DNA of 6,669 nucleotides from a bacterium (GCA_024225875.1 JAAEMD010000424.1:1-6669), one strand, 5' to 3'. Numbered from the stretch's first letter, positions 1-6,444 are shown. Numbers and translations are program-made. The notes: generated by a model from the sequence alone, not told the origin.

Positions 1-1470
1 GCCTGATGTTCCAAGATATTGCAATTTAAAATCTTTTGAATATACTGTCATTCGTATATAACCAACAGGTAAATATTTTTTAGGATTAAAAATTGAATAG
101 TTTTTTTTAGCGAGTTTTATCGATTTTTTAATTATCTTTTTAGCATATTTCTTTATTATCTCTTGAACACTATCCTTTAAACTATCTTGATTTTCTATTA
201 CTACACTTCCATTAATTACATTATAAAATCCATTTCTATGAATTTGAGTAGATCTGATACAAAATGGTGATTTTATATTTAATTTCTTGAAAACTTCATT
301 TTCCCAATGAATAGGGATGTTAATTTTAAACGATGTAATAAGAGTTGATATTTTGTAAATAAAACCAGGTAATTTAATTCGAGGATTAAAGAAAATCAAT
401 TTATCTTCTAGAACTTCTGTAAACTTAGAAATATCGGTTTCATTTTTTAAGCGTAATTTTTTTAATTCTTCACCAACAAAGGCAGCCCAACCCTGATGGG
501 AAAATTTAGATTTTAGTGAGATAAAATATCTGTCATATCCTGGGGCATATTTTTCTATTTCAACGCCAGTTTTGAAAACAAAGTAATCTAATTTACGACG
601 ATCTAAAAAAGTATTTTCTGTATATAAATTTAATTGTTTCCGACTTCCTGTTATATTTGATTCTAAAGATGTAATGATCTTCCATCCCAGTGTTTCACAA
701 GAATACTTTAATTCATCTATCATAAAAGGTTGAGGGAGCTGTAAATTATTTTTTTGAAAAAAATCAACATTTTCAAAACAAAATAACTGAAGACCACAAG
801 CTAGACCATTGCAAATGTCTAAAAGATCATCAAATTTTTTAGTAATGTCATAAACACTTGCGATTAGTTCTTTTTTCTTATCAAAATATTTAATATCTTG
901 TGAAGCATAAAAAGATACTCCTCCGTGTGCAACACCATTTCTTATTGTATTGTTATAAGATTGTGTTAAATATGAATATTTAGTCTTTTGGAGAATTTCT
1001 ACTATATTAAAAACATCAAGCCCACCTGCCTTTTTACCTTTACTGATTATTTGAAAAGCAGCAAAAGGATAAATTAGCAAAGAAAAGGCACCTTCTATGA
1101 GTTGTAAATAATTTGGGTGAATCTTAGTATCAATGAATCTGAAAAAATAAATATCGTTTTTCTTAATATTTGTTGGTCTCTCATGAAAATCTAGTAAATT
1201 CATTTCATTTAGCGTCTTTAAAGCCGTAGTAATATCGTAATTATTTCGAAAAAAAGATACTAAGTCTGAGTTGTAGTTAGTCTTAAAATCATTCAATAAA
1301 TTACAAATATCGCATGAAGCTTTTTTTAGATAAAATTTTTCTGGTGAGGATTTTATATATTTAATCAAAGATAAAGAAGGATTTGATGTTGTGTTAGGAA
1401 ATTCTTTGATAATCAACTCTTTCCAGTTTTTGTGTGAGTAATCCATTAAATGGTTTGGTAAAATAGTCAT
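1..1470 (-). CDS. HEPN-like protein, candidate defence ribonuclease (C-terminus beyond window)
   Basis: The minus frame starts at the ATG complementary to 1468-1470 and stays open for all 490 codons to base 1, so the C-terminus is missing. A weak AAAGGG lies six bases before the ATG, and a promoter-like pair lies upstream. Residues 120-230 look mostly helical and contain R177-N-G-V-A-H182 (bases 925-942), followed by GG and a segment rich in D, K and E. This fits the Rx4H motif of HEPN domains, with the usual polar residue after the Arg. Many HEPN proteins are metal-independent RNases of abortive-infection, toxin-antitoxin or CRISPR systems, so an RNA-cutting defence role is inferred. I do not recognise residues 250-490; they are basic and aromatic-rich (for example a GWAAF segment near 327-331), with no signal peptide or membrane helix. 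Base composition is more AT-rich than in the pilin and rbgA genes, which suggests acquisition by transfer. The gene call is firm; the HEPN assignment is moderate and the function unproven. Confidence 0.8.
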   Translation of the reverse strand, partial: MTILPNHLMDYSHKNWKELIIKEFPNTTSNPSLSLIKYIKSSPEKFYLKKASCDICNLLNDFKTNYNSDLVSFFRNNYDITTALKTLNEMNLLDFHERPTNIKKNDIYFFRFIDTKIHPNYLQLIEGAFSLLIYPFAAFQIISKGKKAGGLDVFNIVEILQKTKYSYLTQSYNNTIRNGVAHGGVSFYASQDIKYFDKKKELIASVYDITKKFDDLLDICNGLACGLQLFCFENVDFFQKNNLQLPQPFMIDELKYSCETLGWKIITSLESNITGSRKQLNLYTENTFLDRRKLDYFVFKTGVEIEKYAPGYDRYFISLKSKFSHQGWAAFVGEELKKLRLKNETDISKFTEVLEDKLIFFNPRIKLPGFIYKISTLITSFKINIPIHWENEVFKKLNIKSPFCIRSTQIHRNGFYNVINGSVVIENQDSLKDSVQEIIKKYAKKIIKKSIKLAKKNYSIFNPKKYLPVGYIRMTVYSKDFKLQYLGTSG

Positions 1471-1497
1471 AATTCCCTTTATTTAAATATTTTACTT

Positions 1498-1526
1498 ATT
1501 ATAATTTATTTATTTTATCCTTGAAA
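1498..1526 (-). promoter_or_regulatory. Candidate sigma-A-type promoter of the HEPN-like gene
   Basis: On the minus strand a perfect TATAAT (1498-1503) is preceded, after a 17-base spacer, by TTTCAA (1521-1526), a weak match to TTGACA. Transcription would start near base 1491, about 20 bases before the ATG. The region is very AT-rich, so chance matches are likely. Confidence 0.35.
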
Positions 1527-1534
1527 CTGATTAA

Positions 1535-1792
1535 AATATTGAAATTATAAATGAAAAAACAGGCAGAAATGATCCTTGCCCTTGTGGTAGTGATAAAAAG
1601 TACAAAAACTGCTATTTAGATAAAATCATTGTGTTTCCACATAGAAAATTCAGTAAAAAAGAGCTACAGGAAATTTTTCTCAAACAAGAAAGGCAAAAGG
1701 CCTTGAATAATCAAAAAACAAAAATGCAGGGGCTTGGGAAAAATATAATATCATCTTGGTATCAAGGATATAGAATTGTTGTTGTTGGGTAA
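1535..1792 (+). pseudogene. Remnant of a SEC-C zinc-motif protein
   Basis: The frame opens after a TAA at 1532-1534 and closes with the TAA at 1790-1792. It has no ATG, GTG or TTG before the conserved part. It reads GRNDPCPCGSDKKYKNCY (codons from 1562), a clear SEC-C motif: the zinc-binding C-x-C-x8-C-[C/H] module known from SecA tails and many small bacterial proteins. The fourth ligand, normally Cys or His, is Tyr here. A Lys/Gln-rich helix follows, then a WYQGYRIVVVG segment that stops abruptly. From memory, SEC-C proteins of this type continue past such a segment, which would mean the 3' end is also lost. The lack of a start codon, the missing ligand and the sudden stop argue for a decayed gene truncated at both ends rather than a working small protein. 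Translation from ATT at 1538 cannot be excluded. It lies back to back with the HEPN-like gene, so both may derive from one accessory island. Confidence 0.65.
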
Positions 1793-1853
1793 GCGATCCC
1801 CCAAACCACATACTAAAAAGTCACGCGCAAAAGATATTAATTATTATTAAAAT

Positions 1854-1883
1854 TTGATTTTTAACTATTCATTTATATATAAT
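1854..1883 (+). promoter_or_regulatory. Candidate promoter of the pilin operon
   Basis: TTGATT (1854-1859) and a perfect TATAAT (1878-1883) are separated by 18 bases, matching the housekeeping sigma consensus. The predicted start near base 1890 falls just before the first strand of the leader's closing stem (1898). The mRNA would then carry an untranslated leader of about 155 bases. The surrounding AT-richness makes chance matches possible, but the fit to the folded leader supports the call. Confidence 0.5.
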
Positions 1884-1897
1884 TAATTATTATATGT

Positions 1898-2037
1898 TTA
1901 GCTTTGAAATAAACAGGGAACTCATATAGAAATAAATGGTGTTTATGAGATAACGGAATGTATGAATTGGAGGTGAACCTTTTTGCTGTGATACTGGCTT
2001 GATGTAACAGGGTGGGAATTATGAAGAAGCTAAGGAG
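1898..2037 (+). promoter_or_regulatory. Structured 5' leader of pilin gene, possible riboswitch or RBS-masking RNA
   Basis: Pairings found by eye: (1) TTAGCTT 1898-1904 with AAGCTAA 2027-2033, seven Watson-Crick pairs plus a G-U at each end; (2) CTCATA 1921-1926 with TATGAG 1944-1949; (3) AGG 1971-1973 with CCT 1978-1980 around a TGAA loop, extendable by G-U pairs; (4) CTGT 1986-1989 with ACAG 2007-2010, continued after a GA bulge by TAC 1992-1994 with GTA 2004-2006. Loop 4 (TGGCTT, 1995-2000) can pair instead with AAGCTA 2027-2032, forming a pseudoknot. Pairing 1 and the pseudoknot compete for the same strand, and both overlap the start of the AAGGAG Shine-Dalgarno (2032-2037). The layout suggests translational control of the pilin. 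The sequence does not match the c-di-GMP-I or c-di-GMP-II consensus as I know them, nor a T-box, SAM or cobalamin element, so no ligand is assigned. A remnant of another structured RNA remains possible. Confidence 0.45.
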
Positions 2038-2044
2038 AGTTTAA

Positions 2045-2443
2045 ATGAAAAAGAAACAAAAGGGTTTTACACTAATTGAGTTGATTGCTGTTGTTGTCAT
2101 CTTAGGTATATTAGTAGGTGTCGGGGTTCCTATGTATGTTAATTTGTCACAAAAGACAAGAGAAAACAGCTTGAAATCAGCTCTTGCTACTATCCGGGCG
2201 GCTATATCTTTAGAACACTCAAAAAACCTGCTGGAAGATACAAGGGCATGGCCAGCTACAGTTACAGCTAGTATGTTTGAGCAGAATATAGTGCCATTTG
2301 ATCCTTTCCCAACTGGAGGATCCAACGCAGTTGATGTTGTTACTCAAAATCCAGTAGTTGTAAAAGATGATGACGGCGGCTGGCTTTATAATTCGAGTAC
2401 AGGTGAAGTCCGTTGTGATAATAGTACATATATTGTCTGGTAG
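2045..2443 (+). CDS. Type IV pilin-like protein, GspG/PilA type (probable major pilin)
   Basis: A 132 aa prepilin. The seven-residue leader MKKKQKG ends in the Gly cut by prepilin peptidase. The mature protein starts FTLIE, with Glu at position +5 (E12 of the precursor), followed by a hydrophobic helix to about residue 30. This is the standard class III signal of type IV pilins and type II secretion pseudopilins. Residues 40-60 (SLKSALATIRAAISL) form the amphipathic part of the helix, and the head ends in a GGWLYNSSTGEVRCD strand typical of GspG-like heads. There is only one Cys (C124), so no disulfide loop. AAGGAG at 2032-2037, seven bases before the ATG, is the best ribosome binding site near the pilins. 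It lies under a foldable leader and is followed by a strong terminator, so it can be transcribed alone. It is likely the major subunit of a pilus or pseudopilus; the data cannot separate type IV pilus, secretion and competence roles. Confidence 0.9.
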   Translation: MKKKQKGFTLIELIAVVVILGILVGVGVPMYVNLSQKTRENSLKSALATIRAAISLEHSKNLLEDTRAWPATVTASMFEQNIVPFDPFPTGGSNAVDVVTQNPVVVKDDDGGWLYNSSTGEVRCDNSTYIVW

Positions 2444-2472
2444 TTATTGTTAGATTAAATTTATCGTAAAGC

Positions 2473-2500
2473 AAAGCGGGTTTTTACCCGCTTTTCTTTT
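2473..2500 (+). terminator. Intrinsic terminator after the first pilin gene
   Basis: AAAGCGGGT (2473-2481) pairs perfectly with ACCCGCTTT (2486-2494) around a TTTT loop. The T-rich tract TTTTCTTTT ends at base 2500. The hairpin begins 29 bases after the pilin stop codon and ends 10 bases before the next start codon. It should stop most transcripts, leaving read-through for the two downstream pseudopilin genes. Confidence 0.9.
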
Positions 2501-2510
2501 ATAAAAAATA

Positions 2511-3002
2511 ATGGACAAAAAAAAACTAAAATATATTCAATCCGGATTTACCTTAATAGAGCTGATAGCCGCTGTAGTTATAATGGGAATACTGGCTATG
2601 GTTGCTGTAAAGCCAAAGATAGTAGACTATACGGCACTATCCAGTTTAAGCAGCGGTTCTCAGATGATTAAGGCTGATTTGAGGAGGACTAGAAGTGATG
2701 CTATGCAAAAACAGATACCTCAAATGATAGTTTTTGATATTGCTCAACCCTTTTATACATTTTTTGAGAAAGATACAAGTGCGAATATCTGGGTTCATAC
2801 TAAAACAGGCTATGCCATGCCATCATCTGTTAAAGTAGCAGCAACTACTATCGTAGATAATAAAATAAGTTTCGATATATATGGTAAACCTTATGAAGGT
2901 GATCCGGAAACAGCAATTACTGTTACAAGAAGTATTACATTAAGTGCTCTTGATACAGAAAAAAATATTCAGATTTTACCGGAAACCGGGTATGTGTTTT
3001 GA
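2511..3002 (+). CDS. Minor pseudopilin, GspH/FimT-like
   Basis: A 163 aa prepilin. The leader of 12 residues ends SG, the predicted cut is before FTLIE (Glu at +5, E17), and the hydrophobic helix runs to about residue 33. The following ADLRRTRSDAMQKQIPQMIVF (about 55-75) has the pattern of GspH/FimT minor pseudopilins: a helix with Arg-Ser-Ala spacing leading into a beta strand. The rest is predicted beta-rich. GspH-like proteins sit at the tip of the pseudopilus or pilus and help start assembly. The ATG is forced by an in-frame TAA at 2502-2504, yet no Shine-Dalgarno is visible; the leader is TTTTATAAAAAATA. Transcription must read through the upstream terminator or start inside it, so low expression is expected. 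The gene overlaps the next one by four bases (TTGA), implying translational coupling. Confidence 0.85.
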   Translation: MDKKKLKYIQSGFTLIELIAAVVIMGILAMVAVKPKIVDYTALSSLSSGSQMIKADLRRTRSDAMQKQIPQMIVFDIAQPFYTFFEKDTSANIWVHTKTGYAMPSSVKVAATTIVDNKISFDIYGKPYEGDPETAITVTRSITLSALDTEKNIQILPETGYVF

Positions 3003-3820
3003 ACAGGAAAAATAATAATTTTATGAATATTTTTTTGCAGAAAATACAGGGTACTGTAAAGCAGAAACGTAATAGAGGGTTTACTTTAATTGAGGTTATT
3101 ATTTCCATTACCTTTTTAGCAATGATAATAGTTGTATCACTTCAGGGCTTATCACCCAGTCTGGATAGTATTTCTTATACAAATGAATATGTAAAGATAA
3201 ACCTGCTGATAAATGAAAAATGTGAGCTTATAAGAAGTCATGGTTTCTGGACCAGGGATATTGATACGGCAAACCCGGACTTTCCTTCTAACCCTCATGA
3301 TCCGGCAAATAAGTGGTCAGCAGATCTGGCCTTGCTCGGATATGAAGAAAGAGCAACTATTAATGTAATATTTATGAAAGAAGTTGCCGGGGAGATTGTT
3401 CCTTTTGATGGGGAAGAGTTTGACGGTAACTTTCCTAGAAATAAGGTGCGGGTTGATGTAACAATATATACGCCACAGTACATATCAACCAAAAATCCCC
3501 TGACAAGCAGTGTATCATTGACTGCTTATGCATCTCTTAAGACTGTTAAAGCTCATCTGGCAACTATGCGAAATGCACTGGAGATGTATGCTTATAATAA
3601 TATGGGAGATTATCCTTTAACGGGTAATCTTGATGCTTTAGTGCCATCATATTTAGTGGAGATTCCAAATAATCCATATACTGAAGAAAAAAATAAAGTT
3701 ACACATATAGAGGAGCTTGCCGACTGGTACTATGAAAATGATACTCTCAGTAGAGTTATCGTTCTTGTGCCGGAATCGCATAGAGGTGACACTGATTATA
3801 CAGAAACATGGACGTATTGA
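2999..3820 (+). CDS. Pseudopilin, PilV/GspI-like N-terminus with a second GspG-like head
   Basis: A 273 aa prepilin, longer than usual for this family. From the TTG at 2999, overlapping the previous stop, the leader has 27 residues ending NRG; from the ATG at 3023 it has 19. The AGGA at 3005-3008 could serve the latter, so the start is uncertain. The cut before FTLIE leaves Glu at +5 (E32). The helix and the INEKCELIRS segment (71-80) resemble PilV/GspI minor pilins, which join the tip complex. Residues 100-175 form a beta-rich head. Residues 184-227 then read as a pilin head of another type: AHLATMRNALEMYAYNN, GDYPLTGNLDALV and IPNNPYTEE match the GspG pattern AL-x-Y, G-x-YP, L-x-x-L, iP-x-(D/N)-P. 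WYYENDTLSRVIVLV (243-257) looks like the closing strands. No second hydrophobic helix precedes it. The result looks like a two-headed pilin, either a fusion or an internal recruitment of a paralogous head. A tail containing an RGD tripeptide ends the protein. Confidence 0.85.
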   Translation: MNRKNNNFMNIFLQKIQGTVKQKRNRGFTLIEVIISITFLAMIIVVSLQGLSPSLDSISYTNEYVKINLLINEKCELIRSHGFWTRDIDTANPDFPSNPHDPANKWSADLALLGYEERATINVIFMKEVAGEIVPFDGEEFDGNFPRNKVRVDVTIYTPQYISTKNPLTSSVSLTAYASLKTVKAHLATMRNALEMYAYNNMGDYPLTGNLDALVPSYLVEIPNNPYTEEKNKVTHIEELADWYYENDTLSRVIVLVPESHRGDTDYTETWTY

Positions 3821-3882
3821 AGAGTATTTATATATAGTTAGATTTATAGACAAACAAATAAAAAAGAGAGGGTTATTAAAAG

Positions 3883-5586
3883 ATGAGTTTAGTGAAAAAA
3901 ATGTTTTATTCTAAAACATCGGTTCCTGTTTTTTATTTGATACTACTGGGACTAATGCTTTTAGTACCATTTGTTTTTGTTGTTTTTTCACCGGAATTTA
4001 TTTTACCGCAAATAATAGTTGGGTATAAACATTATCTGGCTAGTATGCTTCAGTTAAGAGGATACCTTGTACATATTATGCTGGAGTGGTTATGTGCCTG
4101 GGTTGCAATTATAACGTCTATTCTGACTATTGTTCATTACTCTATTAAACGTCAGATATCTACTCCAATTATAGGTATTGCCCTGTTCTTTGCCGGTGCT
4201 CTGGATTTGTTTGCTATTCTTGCCACAACCCAGGTTTTATTTCAGGTTAAGGATATTGTTAATTTTGTGCCCTTTATATGGACTATCAACAGGTTGTTTT
4301 TTATTATACTGCTCACTACAGAGGTCATAATCTTAACTTTTAGAAAAAGAATAAAAAAAGATAAGGACCTGGTAGAAAAGCATATGAAAAATGATATTGT
4401 TTTGATAGTTATCACAAATTTAATATTGCTTGTAGTAGCCTACTTCTTTATTAGATTAGCCGGGTCCAGTCCTGCTTTACCTGTAAGTTACTTCCTGAAT
4501 AATCTATCTATAGATTTTAAGATGTATGATTTGATCACACTTTTCTTTTTTGTTATAACTGGTTTGCTGGTTTTTCCATATCATTACTTCTCTTTTCCAA
4601 GTGTTTTTTCTAACAGTTTGATGCTGTGTATTATTCCCTCCATAATCGGCCAGGTTATTGTATCTTTTTATTCAAAAGATATCTTTGATGCAGGTTCTAA
4701 CAGTGGCAGCTTTTTCAAACTTATGTCTTATGGTACTATATTTTTAGGTCTTGGTCTGGATTATATAAACACATATCAAAAAGAATTAAGAAGTCAACAC
4801 AGGTTGCGTTTTTCGTTGAGAAAACTTTTTTTGAGAAAAAAAGAACTGGAAAAGGTAAATCTGGAGCTTGATAGCTTTGTATATACGGCAAGTCACGATT
4901 TAAAAACCCCGTTAAGAGGGATAGCTTCCTTTGCTGACATTCTCCAGGAAGATTATGCTGATACGCTGGATGCTGAAGGTAAAAGTTATTTGAAGAGAAT
5001 TAGTACCAGTATCATTAGAATGCAGAACCTTATTAATGATCTGTTGACCTTATCAAGGATATCCAGAGTCAAAAAAAAGTATTCTAAAGTTGATTTGCAG
5101 TCACTGGTGGCAAAAATCGTTACACATAATGAACAGTATCTTGAAAAAAAAGTTGAGTTTGAGATATATGAGAATATGCCAGTCATTTATGCTGAAGAAA
5201 TCAAGATGGAAACTCTAATATCGAATCTTATTACAAATGCGATAAAATTTTCGCAAAAGAACACAAAAGTTGTGCCCAGGATAGAAATTGGTTTCAAGAT
5301 AGAAACAAACAGATGTGTAGTTTTTGTAAAGGATAATGGTATAGGTATAGAAGAACAGTACCATGGAAAAATATTTGAAATGTTTAAGAGGCTGCATACT
5401 AATCATGACTATGAAGGTTCAGGGCTGGGCTTAAGTATTGTTAAAAGAATAGCTGAAGATCATTCAGGTGAATGCTGGGTAGAGTCTGCTAAAGGTCAGG
5501 GGGCTACTTTTTTCTTCTCGATACCTAAATATCAGGGTTACCTGAAAAACAGTGATAATATCTCATCAAAAAAACAAAAAATATGA
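3883..5586 (+). CDS. Membrane sensor histidine kinase with MASE-like N-terminal domain
   Basis: 567 aa. Residues 1-295 hold about seven or eight hydrophobic segments (near 15-36, 63-86, 95-118, 130-153, 170-190, 214-233, 244-262 and 278-295). The pieces HIMLEW, TPIIGIALFFAGALDLF and FVPFIWTINRLFF recall MASE-type integral membrane sensor domains; the exact family is not certain. A charged linker, likely coiled coil (296-330), leads to HisKA with SHDLKTPLRG; H338 is the phosphorylated His. The HATPase domain has NLITNA with N452 as the Mg-binding Asn, G1 DNGIGI (484-489), F-box residues F497 and F501, and G2 GSGLGL (512-517). All key residues are present, so it should be an active kinase. No PAS, HAMP or receiver domain is seen, and no response regulator gene is adjacent. 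GAGAGGG lies 10 bases before the ATG. With 62 bases and no terminator after the pilin gene, it may be co-transcribed; a role in pilus control is inferred from position only. Confidence 0.9.
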   Translation: MSLVKKMFYSKTSVPVFYLILLGLMLLVPFVFVVFSPEFILPQIIVGYKHYLASMLQLRGYLVHIMLEWLCAWVAIITSILTIVHYSIKRQISTPIIGIALFFAGALDLFAILATTQVLFQVKDIVNFVPFIWTINRLFFIILLTTEVIILTFRKRIKKDKDLVEKHMKNDIVLIVITNLILLVVAYFFIRLAGSSPALPVSYFLNNLSIDFKMYDLITLFFFVITGLLVFPYHYFSFPSVFSNSLMLCIIPSIIGQVIVSFYSKDIFDAGSNSGSFFKLMSYGTIFLGLGLDYINTYQKELRSQHRLRFSLRKLFLRKKELEKVNLELDSFVYTASHDLKTPLRGIASFADILQEDYADTLDAEGKSYLKRISTSIIRMQNLINDLLTLSRISRVKKKYSKVDLQSLVAKIVTHNEQYLEKKVEFEIYENMPVIYAEEIKMETLISNLITNAIKFSQKNTKVVPRIEIGFKIETNRCVVFVKDNGIGIEEQYHGKIFEMFKRLHTNHDYEGSGLGLSIVKRIAEDHSGECWVESAKGQGATFFFSIPKYQGYLKNSDNISSKKQKI

Positions 5587-5595
5587 TTTTATGCT

Positions 5596-6444
5596 TTACT
5601 CTGGTGTTTCCATTGATATTCTGCCTAGTTTACCGTTGCGAAACTCCTGTACAAGGATCTCATATGAACGTTCATAATTTAAATCATTACCTGGTAAAAG
5701 ACACTGGCGAATAGTGCAGATATGTTTAAAAACTTCTGCAGGATTAGCTGGCATATTTTTCATTGCATATCGTCTCATAAGGTTTTCAGGGTACTGTCCC
5801 ATCATGAATTTGCATATAAATAAAGCAATATCTTCCATATTAAGATTTTCTTCTTTAATACTGTTTGTTGATGCCAGATGGTAACCTGTGATTTTTTTTT
5901 CGAACTTTGGCCATAAAATACCAGGTGTATCTAGTAAAAGTATATTCTTCCCTGCAAATATCCAATTCTGAGTTCTTGTTACTCCTGGTTTATTGCCGAC
6001 CTTTTCTTTTCTTTTACCTGTAAGGCAGTTAATTATAGTGGATTTGCCTGTATTAGGTATGCCAATTATTACTGTTTTTACAGGGTGGTTACCGATTTTG
6101 ATTTTTTTTCCAGCGATGATATTTTTTTCGGTAACTGTTTTTATTATGGCATTTTCGATTTTTCTTGCGCAGTAAGAATGAAAGGTGCTGACTGGTAAGG
6201 CCTGCATACCCTGAGACTGGTAATAATCTACCCACTTGCTGGTTATTTCAGGATCTGCTATATCAGTTTTATTTAATATTATCAGGCGTGGTTTATCTGG
6301 TATTATTCTGTTGATAACAGGGTTTCTGCTGGATAAGGGAATCCTGGCATCCAGTACTTCAGTTACAATATCAAATTGTTTGCGGCTTTCTTTTATTTTC
6401 TTGATTGCTTTTGCCATATGCCCTGGAAACCACTGGATTGTCAT
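5596..6444 (-). CDS. rbgA: Ribosome biogenesis GTPase RbgA (YlqF)
   Basis: 282 aa, about the length of Bacillus RbgA. This circularly permuted GTPase helps complete the 50S ribosomal subunit. The G motifs appear in permuted order: G4 NKTD (58-61), G5-like VSTF (85-88), G1 GIPNTGKST (128-136), the G2 threonine in GVTRT (154-158) and G3 DTPG (172-175). The N-terminus has the WFPGHM signature (5-10); its His9 matches the residue implicated in GTP hydrolysis in Bacillus RbgA. The C-terminal part (185-282) is the helical RNA-binding region of the family. On the minus strand the site AAGGAG (6454-6459) sits nine bases before the ATG, fixing the start. The gene converges on the histidine kinase gene with only nine bases between stop codons. 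In many Firmicutes lepB precedes and rnhB follows this gene. No rnhB follows here, and no lepB is recognisable in the 225 bases available. This is a conserved housekeeping gene, in contrast to the accessory left end. Confidence 0.97.
   Translation of the reverse strand: MTIQWFPGHMAKAIKKIKESRKQFDIVTEVLDARIPLSSRNPVINRIIPDKPRLIILNKTDIADPEITSKWVDYYQSQGMQALPVSTFHSYCARKIENAIIKTVTEKNIIAGKKIKIGNHPVKTVIIGIPNTGKSTIINCLTGKRKEKVGNKPGVTRTQNWIFAGKNILLLDTPGILWPKFEKKITGYHLASTNSIKEENLNMEDIALFICKFMMGQYPENLMRRYAMKNMPANPAEVFKHICTIRQCLLPGNDLNYERSYEILVQEFRNGKLGRISMETPE

Noticed and set aside
1551..1619. ATG-started 22-codon frame on the plus strand in the SEC-C region
   Set aside because: It is out of frame with the conserved SEC-C coding, so it is a shadow of the remnant.
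1958..2002. 14-codon frame (MYELEVNLFAVILA) in the pilin leader as a leader peptide
   Set aside because: Its start has only a weak upstream ACGGA, it overlaps the predicted stems, and nothing in its codons suggests attenuation.
1905..2040. c-di-GMP riboswitch or T-box reading of the pilin leader (AGGGTGGGAAT near 2009)
   Set aside because: The conserved cores I know for c-di-GMP-I, c-di-GMP-II and the T-box (AGGGTGGNACCGCG) are absent; only short partial resemblance exists.
2041..2325. Antisense open frame of 94 codons across the first pilin gene
   Set aside because: It mirrors a gene with a clear prepilin signal and its own Shine-Dalgarno, and its translation resembles no known family. The same holds for the antisense frames over the minor pilins, kinase and rbgA.
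3782..3793. RGD tripeptide near the end of the third pilin as an integrin-binding site
   Set aside because: A three-residue match arises easily by chance and nothing else points to host contact.
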